From Jannaschia marina (GTDB lineage: Bacteria > Pseudomonadota > Alphaproteobacteria > Rhodobacterales > Rhodobacteraceae): a stretch of 64,000 nucleotides of DNA. The DNA lies in contig NZ_JABVAX010000003.1 of assembly GCF_013404595.1 (NCBI RefSeq), forward strand, positions 248,001 to 312,000. Reading direction: 5' to 3'. This document shows, piece after piece, positions 55,896-64,000 of the stretch. Under the pieces are notes generated by a model. The model ran no database searches. It was not told where the DNA came from and saw only the letters and a program-made list of their open reading frames with translations. The position numbers and the translations under genes are program-made. Numbering within the stretch: position 1 is the first letter of the stretch; each line of letters opens with the position of its first letter.

Positions 55896-56549
55896 CTAGC
55901 GCGTCGTCTCGGTCAGGCGGCGCGAGACATAGCCCTGCACGCTCTCGATCATCGGGTCCATGTGCGGATCCTCGAAGAAGTGGCCGGCCCCCTCCATCTC
56001 CTCGTGGGTGATGGTGATGCCCTTCTGTTCGTGCAGCTTGCCCACGAGCGTGCGGGTATCGGCCGGGGGGGCCACGCGGTCGTTCGCGCCGTTGATGATG
56101 AGGCCCGAGGAGGGGCAGGGCGCGAGGAAGCTGAAATCATAGCGGTCTGCGGGCGGCGAGACCGAGATGAACCCCGTGATCTCGGGCCGCCGCATCAGAA
56201 GCTGCATCCCGATCCAGGCCCCGAAGGAGAAACCGGCGACCCAACAGTGCTTGGCGTTCGGGTTCATCGCCTGCAGGTAGTCGAGCGCCGAGGCGGCATC
56301 GGAAAGCTCGCCCACGCCCTGATCGTATTCGCCCTGGCTTCGCCCGACGCCGCGGAAGTTGAAGCGCAGCACCGTGAAGCCCAGATTGTGGAAGGCATAG
56401 TGCAGGTTGTAGACGACGCGGTTGTTCATCGTGCCGCCGAACTGCGGATGCGGATGCAGGATGATCGCGATCGGCGCGTCCTTGAGCTTCTGCGGGTGAT
56501 AGCGTCCCTCGAGACGGCCTTCGGGTCCGGGGAAGATCACTTCGGGCAT
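55896..56549 (-). CDS. Alpha/beta hydrolase, 217 aa
   Basis: The nucleophile elbow AGFSFGAW (Ser near residue 109), acid in NGANDRVAPP and histidine in EGAGHFFEDPH form the catalytic triad. An oxyanion segment HPHPQFGGTMNN is near residue 33, as in esterases of the dienelactone-hydrolase-like group. The substrate is unknown. It is divergent from the iscR gene (142 bases between starts), a neighbour arrangement common beside suf operons in this order. Confidence 0.85.
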   Translation of the reverse strand: MPEVIFPGPEGRLEGRYHPQKLKDAPIAIILHPHPQFGGTMNNRVVYNLHYAFHNLGFTVLRFNFRGVGRSQGEYDQGVGELSDAASALDYLQAMNPNAKHCWVAGFSFGAWIGMQLLMRRPEITGFISVSPPADRYDFSFLAPCPSSGLIINGANDRVAPPADTRTLVGKLHEQKGITITHEEMEGAGHFFEDPHMDPMIESVQGYVSRRLTETTR

Positions 56550-56691
56550 CGGTGTTCCTTTGTCGCGTCGGTTGACGGAAGCCGGGCGGCGGGGATAAAT
56601 CCGCCAATTCCGGCCCCGTGCGGGCTTCTAACGCAGGTAAGCGACGGGGCCTGCATCGTCAATCAGGCGTGGGCCGCCGGGGAGGGCTGCC

Positions 56692-57150
56692 ATGAAGTTG
56701 AGTACCAAGGGACGCTACGCGATGGTCGCGCTCGTCGATCTGGCGCAGCGGGAGGCGGGGACGACGACCTCGCTCGGAGAGATTTCGCGGCGACAGGACA
56801 TCTCGCTGCCTTATCTGGAGCAGCTTTTCGTCAAGCTGCGACGGGCGGGGCTCGTCGAGTCGATCCGCGGTCCGGGCGGCGGCTACCGGCTGGCGCGGTC
56901 GGCCTCGGACATTCGGGTGTCGGACGTGCTGGAAGCCGTGGACGAGACGGTCTCAGCCATGCAGCCGGGGGCGGGCGCGTCGGGCGGTCTCTCGGGCAGC
57001 CGCGCACAGTCGATGACGAACCGCCTCTGGGAGTCGCTCTCGGCCCATGTCTACGTCTTCCTACACCAGACCCGGCTGTCGGACGTCGTCGGCAACGACC
57101 TGACGCCCTGTCCGGCGGTGCCCTCGCTCTTCGAGGTGGTCGACGAATGA
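56692..57150 (+). CDS. iscR: Iron-sulfur regulator IscR (Rrf2 family), one-cysteine type
   Basis: The winged helix begins MKLSTKGRYAMVALVDLA and contains the recognition helix region ISLPYLEQLFVKLRRAGLVES and wing RGPGGGYRLAR. The usual three-cysteine cluster-binding set (E. coli Cys92, 98, 104) is missing; the only cysteine is Cys140 in LTPCPAV. A one-cysteine IscR has been reported to bind an Fe-S cluster in Rhodobacter sphaeroides. It heads the suf operon and probably represses it when iron is sufficient. The operator was not recognised. Confidence 0.88.
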   Translation: MKLSTKGRYAMVALVDLAQREAGTTTSLGEISRRQDISLPYLEQLFVKLRRAGLVESIRGPGGGYRLARSASDIRVSDVLEAVDETVSAMQPGAGASGGLSGSRAQSMTNRLWESLSAHVYVFLHQTRLSDVVGNDLTPCPAVPSLFEVVDE

Positions 57151-57160
57151 GCCGAACGGC

Positions 57161-58198
57161 GTGAGGGACCGCGTCTATCTCGACTGGAACGCGACGGCCC
57201 CGCTGCGACCCGAGGCGCGCGATGCCATGATCGCGGCGATGGAGATCGTCGGCAACCCGTCCTCCGTGCACGCCGAGGGGCGGGCGGCGACGGGCCTGAT
57301 CGAGGCTGCGCGGGCGGAGGTAGCGGCGGCGCTCGGGGCGTCCGGGTCGGACGTCGTCTTCGTGTCGGGGGCGACCGAGGCGGCCGCCCTCGCGCTCGCC
57401 GGGCGGGAGCTCGCCACGGCCCCCGTCGAGCACGAGGCGGTGGCCGCCTGGGGCGATGGCAGCCTGCCCGTCGATGGCGCAGGGCAGGTGGCGGTCGCGG
57501 ATCCGCCCGGATCTGCCCTGCAGGCGGCGAACTCGGAAACCGGCGTGTTGCAGGATCTGCCGCCCGGCCTCGCCGTCAGCGACATGACGCAGGCCTTCGG
57601 GAAGGTGCCGCTCGCCTTCGACTGGTCAGGCATCGACATGGCGCTCGTCTCGGCGCACAAGCTGGGCGGGCCGAAGGGTATCGGCGCCCTGGTTATCCGC
57701 CGGGGGCTCGACGTCGCCGCGCAGATCCGGGGCGGCGGGCAGGAGATGGGCCGGCGCTCGGGCACCGAGAACCTTCTCGGGATCGCCGGATTCGCCGCCG
57801 CGGCCCGCGCCGCGGTGCACGACATCGAGAGCGGCGCGTGGGAGCGGGTCGCAAAACTTAGAACTTTTCTAGAAACAACTCTTGAGAGCGCCGCCGACCC
57901 GACTATTTTAGTCGGAAAGGAATCGAAGCGCCTGCCGAACACCTCCTGCCTCGTCACGCCGGGCTGGAAGGGCGAGACACAGGTGATGGCGCTGGACCTG
58001 GCCGGTTTCGCGGTGAGCGCGGGTTCGGCCTGTTCCTCGGGCAAGGTGCGCGAGAGCGCCGTCTTGCGCGCGATGGGATACGGGCCGGGCGAGGCCGATT
58101 GCGCGATCCGCGTAAGCCTCGGCCCGGAGACGACAGAGGAGCAGGTGGTGCGGTTCGTGGAAACCTTTCGCCGCCTCAGAGACAGGAGACGCAAATGA
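57161..58198 (+). CDS. Cysteine desulfurase, IscS/NifS-like, 345 aa
   Basis: The PLP enzyme supplies sulfur for cluster assembly. It starts with GTG at 57161 (the ATG at 57148 opens a five-codon frame only). The PLP lysine lies in [10 protein letters not shown] near residue 165, the active cysteine in [14 protein letters not shown] near 290 and the [10 protein letters not shown] motif near 195. It is shorter than the usual 380-400 residues. A stretch near 57851-57925 uses rare AT-rich codons. The stop overlaps the sufB start by ATGA. Confidence 0.87.
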   Translation: MRDRVYLDWNATAPLRPEARDAMIAAMEIVGNPSSVHAEGRAATGLIEAARAEVAAALGASGSDVVFVSGATEAAALALAGRELATAPVEHEAVAAWGDGSLPVDGAGQVAVADPPGSALQAANSETGVLQDLPPGLAVSDMTQAFGKVPLAFDWSGIDMALVSAHKLGGPKGIGALVIRRGLDVAAQIRGGGQEMGRRSGTENLLGIAGFAAAARAAVHDIESGAWERVAKLRTFLETTLESAADPTILVGKESKRLPNTSCLVTPGWKGETQVMALDLAGFAVSAGSACSSGKVRESAVLRAMGYGPGEADCAIRVSLGPETTEEQVVRFVETFRRLRDRRRK

Positions 58199-59706
58199 CG
58201 GCTTTGGACGACGTGCAGGTCAAGGACGGGGTCGATCAGGAGACCGTCGACGCGGTGAAATCGCTCTCGGGCACCTATAAGCACGGGTGGAACACCGAGA
58301 TCGAGATGGAGTTCGCGCCGAAGGGCCTCACCGAGGAGATCGTGCGCCTCATCTCCGAGAAGAACGACGAGCCCGAGTGGATGCTCGAATGGCGGCTCGA
58401 TGCCTACCGCCGCTGGGTCAAGCTGGAAGAGCCGACCTGGGCCATGGTCGACTACCCCGAGATCGACTTCCAGGATCAGTACTACTACGCCCGGCCGAAG
58501 AGCATGGCCGAGAAGCCGAAGTCCCTCGACGAGGTAGATCCGAAACTCCTCGAAACCTACAACAAGCTGGGCATTCCGCTGAAGGAGCAGGCCATCCTCG
58601 CCGGCGTCGAACCCGCTCCCGAGGATCGCAAGGTCGCCGTCGACGCCGTCTTCGACAGCGTCTCTGTGGGCACGACCTTCAAGGCGGAGCTGGCCAAGGC
58701 GGGCGTCATCTTCTGCTCCATCTCCGAGGCCATCAAGGACCACCCGGAGCTGGTGAAGAAGTACCTCGGCTCGGTCATCCCGGCCTCCGACAACTACTAC
58801 GCCACGCTGAACGCCGCCGTCTTCTCCGACGGATCCTTCGTCTACATTCCGAAGGGCGTCCGCTGCCCGATGGAGCTTTCGACGTACTTCCGGATCAACG
58901 CCGAGAACACCGGCCAGTTCGAGCGCACGCTCATCATCGCGGACGAGGGGGCCTACGTCAGCTATCTCGAAGGTTGCACCGCGCCGCAGCGCGACACCGC
59001 GCAGCTGCACGCCGCCTGCGTTGAGCTCGTGCTGCTCGACGATGCGGAGATCAAGTATTCCACCGTCCAGAACTGGTTCCCCGGCGACGAGGAGGGCAAG
59101 GGCGGCATCTACAACTTCGTCACCAAGCGCGCCGACTGCCGCGGTGCCCGGTCGAAGGTGATGTGGACGCAGGTGGAGACGGGCTCGGCCGTGACGTGGA
59201 AGTACCCGTCCTGCATCCTGCGGGGCGACGACAGCCAGGGCGAGTTCTATTCCATCGCCATCGCCAACAACTATCAGCAGGCCGATACCGGCACGAAGAT
59301 GGTGCATCTGGGCAAGAACACGAAGTCGCGGATCGTCTCCAAGGGGATCAGCGCGGGGAAGGCGCAGAACACCTATCGCGGCCTCGTCTCGATGCACCCG
59401 AAGGCGAAGAACTCGCGGAACTACACCCAGTGCGACAGCCTTCTGATCGGCGACACCTGCGGGGCGCATACGGTCCCCTACATCGAGGTCAAGAACAACT
59501 CCTCCCGCGTGGAGCACGAGGCGACGACCTCCAAGGTGGACGACGACCAGCTCTTCTACTGCCGCTCCCGCGGCATGGACGAGGAGGAGGCCGTGGCTCT
59601 CGTCGTCAACGGCTTCTGCAAGGAGGTGCTGCAGGCCCTTCCGATGGAATTCGCCATGGAGGCGCAGCAGCTCGTGGCGATCTCGCTCGAGGGGAGCGTG
59701 GGTTGA
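58195..59706 (+). CDS. sufB: Fe-S cluster assembly protein SufB
   Basis: SufB is the scaffold core that receives sulfur and binds the nascent cluster with SufC and SufD. The 503 residues include [15 protein letters not shown] near residue 60, the beta-helix core with [25 protein letters not shown] split over conserved turns, [18 protein letters not shown] region [16 protein letters not shown] and [15 protein letters not shown] near 460. The start overlaps the desulfurase stop, and the stop overlaps the next small gene by TTGA. Confidence 0.95.
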   Translation: MTALDDVQVKDGVDQETVDAVKSLSGTYKHGWNTEIEMEFAPKGLTEEIVRLISEKNDEPEWMLEWRLDAYRRWVKLEEPTWAMVDYPEIDFQDQYYYARPKSMAEKPKSLDEVDPKLLETYNKLGIPLKEQAILAGVEPAPEDRKVAVDAVFDSVSVGTTFKAELAKAGVIFCSISEAIKDHPELVKKYLGSVIPASDNYYATLNAAVFSDGSFVYIPKGVRCPMELSTYFRINAENTGQFERTLIIADEGAYVSYLEGCTAPQRDTAQLHAACVELVLLDDAEIKYSTVQNWFPGDEEGKGGIYNFVTKRADCRGARSKVMWTQVETGSAVTWKYPSCILRGDDSQGEFYSIAIANNYQQADTGTKMVHLGKNTKSRIVSKGISAGKAQNTYRGLVSMHPKAKNSRNYTQCDSLLIGDTCGAHTVPYIEVKNNSSRVEHEATTSKVDDDQLFYCRSRGMDEEEAVALVVNGFCKEVLQALPMEFAMEAQQLVAISLEGSVG

Positions 59707-60029
59707 ACGGCGGAGGTTCCGGCGCGGAATTGCATGGTACTCTTGGCGGCAAGGGGACCGGAAATGCGACCTCCGGTGCCTTTGAGGCCGTCGCTGGCGG
59801 GACGCTTGCAGGCGGAGCGCTCTGGGCTCTTTCTCCCGCTCCTGTCTGGCTATGCCTCGTCTGCGCTTTGTGTGTCGGCATCGTGGTCGGTTATGTAATT
59901 TCGTGGCGCAAGACAGTCGCCAAGGCCCGAGCGAACGATGAATATCGGCTGATGATCGAGGCAGAGACACAGGCGAAGCTGGACGCCGCCAAGGCGTCGG
60001 GCGCGTTCGATCGCTTCGACAAGAAATGA
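59703..60029 (+). CDS. Small membrane protein in the suf operon, 108 aa
   Basis: An open frame between sufB and sufC begins with TTG at 59703, overlapping the sufB stop. Residues about 35-70 contain one or two hydrophobic helices ([20 protein letters not shown] then VVGYVISW), followed by a charged helical tail ([19 protein letters not shown]). The N-terminal 30 residues are glycine-rich. Codon use is more AT-rich than in sufB and sufC. The family is not recognised. Its position suggests a link to cluster assembly or a recently inserted gene; neither is shown. Confidence 0.55.
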   Translation: MNGGGSGAELHGTLGGKGTGNATSGAFEAVAGGTLAGGALWALSPAPVWLCLVCALCVGIVVGYVISWRKTVAKARANDEYRLMIEAETQAKLDAAKASGAFDRFDKK

Positions 60030-60063
60030 ACACCGCGCCGCAAGGCGTTGAGAGGAAATGGAA

Positions 60064-60812
<749 letters not shown>

Positions 60813-60816
<4 letters not shown>

Positions 60817-62066
60817 TGGCGGCCGATCCGAAAACGCAGGCAACCGAAGCCCGCATCGCGGCGCTGACGCTGCCCGAGGGCAACGGCTGGCTCGCCAAGG
60901 CGCGGCAGGATGCGCTCGGTCGGCTGCAGGCCACCGGGTTGCCCTCGCGGCGCGACGAATACTGGCGCTACACCAAGCCCGCGAAACTGGTGCAGCCGGA
61001 GCCGGCACTGTCCGTGCCCGCGGCCGGTGAAGACCCTTTCGCCGGGGTCGACGCGCATGTGATCACCATCGAGGACGGTGTGATCACGCTGCCCGGGGCC
61101 ATCGAAGGCCTTGAGATCGCGACGCTGGCGAATGCGGCAACCGCCGATATCCACTGGGCGCGCGACCTCTACGGCGCGCTCGAAGCGGCGGGCAGCGGCC
61201 CGGTGGCGCGGCCGATGGCCATGCTCAACACGGCCTTCGCGACCGACGGCCTGCTGATCCACGTCACCGGCGCGGTCGATCGTCCCGTCCACCTGCGGAC
61301 GACGGGAGCGAGCGACCCGATCCTGCACCACGTCGTCAAGGTCGAGCGCGGTGCCACGCTCACGCTGCTCGAGTCGGGCAACATCGGCGCGCGGAGCAAC
61401 ATCGCGACCGAGGTCGAACTGGCCGACGGTGCGGGCTTCCATCATCTGCGGGTGCAGGGGCCAGAGCCGGCGTTGCATGTCAACACCCACATCTTCGCCC
61501 GGCTCGGCGCGGAGGCGACCTTCCGGTCGTTCACGCTGGCCGCGCATGGCGAACTGACGCGCAACGAGGCCGTGATCGAGCTGACCGGCGACGATGCCAC
61601 CGCCACGATCGGCGGCGCGGCCTTCGGTGCGGGCAACTTCCATCACGACGACACGGTGTTCATCACCCACGACGCGGTGAACTGCGAGAGCCGGCAGGTC
61701 TTCAAGAAGGTGCTGCGCGACGGTGCGACCGGGGTTTTCCAGGGCAAGATCCTTGTGAAGGAAGGCGCGCAGAAGACCGACGGCTACCAGATTTCGCAGT
61801 CGCTTCTCCTCGATGAGGATGCGCAGTTCCTGGCGAAGCCTGAGCTCGAGATCTATGCGGACGACGTGGCCTGTTCGCACGGGTCGACCACGGGCGCGAT
61901 TGACGAGACGGCGCTGTTCTACCTGCGCTCCCGCGGGGTGCCGAAGCGGCGTGCGGTGGACATGCTGGTACTGTCCTTCCTGGCCGAGGCCGTCGAGGAG
62001 ATCGCCGACGAAGACCTTCGGGAGCATGTGACGGAGCTGCTTGCCGACTGGCTGGCGCGCGGCTGA
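60813..62066 (+). CDS. sufD: Fe-S cluster assembly protein SufD
   Basis: SufD partners SufB in the scaffold. The N-terminal helical part includes SRRDEYWRYTKPAKL near residue 47. The beta-helix core contains LTRNEAVIELTGDDA near 250 and the C-terminal signature ADDVACSHGSTTGAIDETALF near 350, ending RSRGVPKRRAVDMLV. Length 417 is normal. The start overlaps the sufC stop, and the Yip1-like gene begins one base after its stop. Confidence 0.92.
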
Positions 62067-62067
62067 C

Positions 62068-62617
62068 ATGTCGGTCACGACCGACATCTTCCGTGCCTGG
62101 TGGCGGCCGCGCGCCGTCATGCAGCGCCGCTTTGCCCAAGGGCCGGACGAGAAGATCGCCTTCGTCTACCTGGCGGCCTTCTCGGTTCTGGGCTTCGCGG
62201 CGCAGATCCCGGGCCTCGTGCGCACATCGCGGCAGGCCGATCCCGCCTTCGAAGCGGAGATCGTGTCAGAGGCGGCACGGGTCGGCGTGGCGATCCCGCA
62301 GGACCTGACCGACGCGAAGTTCGAGGTGCTGTTCTCGGGCGCGGTCATGGCCTGGATCTTCGTGGTGCCGCTATTCCTCTACGTCGTCGCCTTCCTTGCG
62401 CGACTGGTCGGCAACCTCTTCGGCGGTCGGGGCACGGGGTTGCGCTCGCGCGTGGCCCTCTTCTGGTCGTCGCTTGCGGTCACGCCGGCGCTTCTGCTCC
62501 TCGGGCTGACGACCGGGTTCGTCGGCGCGGGGCCGGCGCAGGCGATCGTGGCGACGGTCACGCTCTGCGGGTTCATCTGGATCTGGCTCAATTCCCTCTA
62601 CGTGGCGGAGATGCCGA

Positions 62618-62625
<8 letters not shown>
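62068..62625 (+). CDS. Yip1-family membrane protein, 185 aa
   Basis: After a short polar N-terminus (MSVTTDIFRAWWRPRAVMQR) the protein has four hydrophobic helices (FVYLAAFSVLGFAAQIPGL; AVMAWIFVVPLFLYVVAFLARLV; SSLAVTPALLLLGLTTGFV; ATVTLCGFIWIWLNSLYV). The pattern fits the YIP1-like (DUF1282) membrane family. It is located between sufD and sufS and overlaps sufS by 8 bases, so it belongs to the operon. A role in cluster assembly has not been shown and may be a passenger. Confidence 0.72.
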
Positions 62626-63838
<1,213 letters not shown>

Positions 63839-63842
63839 TTTG

Positions 63843-63892
63843 AACGTTTTGTACGCTGCCCGGACCCTCGATCGTCCGTTTTGTACGAAACG
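63843..63892. promoter_or_regulatory. Tandem TTTTGTAC palindromic elements
   Basis: AACGTTTTGTACG at 63843-63855 and the near-palindrome CGTTTTGTACGAAACG at 63877-63892 lie 34 bases apart, about three helical turns. They sit between sufS and the convergent YbaK-like gene, and match the palindrome at 38796-38813. The binding protein is unknown. Confidence 0.45.
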
Positions 63893-63894
63893 CG

Positions 63895-64000
63895 TCAGGT
63901 GAAATCCGCCAGCGTCGCGCCGGTGATCCGGTGGAGGACCCGCGGGTCGATCGGAAAGACGTGACGGGGCGTGCCGGCGGCGGCCCAGACGGTCTCGAAG
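63895..64000 (-). CDS. YbaK/EbsC-type aminoacyl-tRNA deacylase (C-terminus only)
   Basis: The last 34 codons of a leftward gene are present (FETVWAAAGTPRHVFPIDP ... GATLADF, then TGA at 63895). The WAAAGTP-HVFPI segment is the characteristic final strand and helix of the YbaK/prolyl-tRNA editing domain. The start is outside the window, so length and catalytic residues cannot be checked. Confidence 0.65.
   Translation of the reverse strand, partial: FETVWAAAGTPRHVFPIDPRVLHRITGATLADFT

Overview
The window is a high-GC (by eye about two thirds), almost gap-free chromosomal segment of an alphaproteobacterium, most likely of the Rhodobacteraceae/Roseobacter group. Supporting signs are cckA next to recA with a CtrA-type box (TTAA-N7-TTAAC), a recA SOS box of the alphaproteobacterial GTTC-N7-GTTC form, a one-cysteine IscR heading a suf operon, Hint-domain and glycosyltransferase/sulfotransferase families common in roseobacters, and a DmdC-like acyl-CoA dehydrogenase. 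There are no rRNA or tRNA genes, IS elements, prophage or CRISPR arrays. This reads as core plus lineage-specific genome, not an island.

Layout. 1-4.9 kb: the end of a ligase-associated exonuclease gene, a tiny membrane protein, an orphan fliG, a secreted protein, argC and an NTF2/SnoaL-like enzyme. 5.1-8.9 kb: a divergent carbohydrate-type ABC importer (binding protein and two permeases, no ATPase). 9-12 kb: a YmdB-type phosphoesterase, an SLC13 transporter and a lipoprotein, preceded by four tandem triloop hairpins. 12-21.6 kb: surface/accessory functions (two coupled paralogous glycosyltransferases, a protein of unknown role, acyl-CoA ligase, DMT permease, sulfotransferase, degenerate Hint protein). 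22-31 kb: fatty/branched acyl-CoA catabolism (thiolase, two NTF2-like paralogs and a FadB-type enzyme in one coupled operon; GST; acyl-CoA dehydrogenase; two MerR regulators flanking a palindromic operator). 31-36.5 kb: two hotdog thioesterases coupled to a MATE exporter, then pyrD with a DUF952 gene, and a secreted 5'-nucleotidase. 36.7-44.9 kb: a GAF/HWE histidine kinase, an HMCES/YedK protein, thrS, a universal stress protein behind an FNR-type box, guaB and an RsmB-family methyltransferase. 45-52.5 kb: cckA, a sulfotransferase, recA, alaS. 52.5-56.5 kb: SMR and YitT membrane proteins, icd, an HD hydrolase operon. 56.7-63.8 kb: the suf operon (iscR, cysteine desulfurase, sufB, unknown membrane gene, sufC, sufD, Yip1-like gene, sufS). 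The last bases carry the end of a YbaK-like gene.

Many neighbouring genes overlap by ATGA or GTGA, so translational coupling is the dominant operon style. The best-supported regulatory reads are the CtrA box at cckA, the SOS box at recA, the FNR-like box at the universal stress gene and the palindrome between the MerR genes. The most interesting unexplained items are the NTF2-like pair inside the beta-oxidation operon, the compositionally odd gene and codon patches in the suf operon, the Hint protein without its nucleophile, a YidD-like protein with an 11-cysteine tail, and shared TTTGTAC palindromes at two distant intergenic sites.
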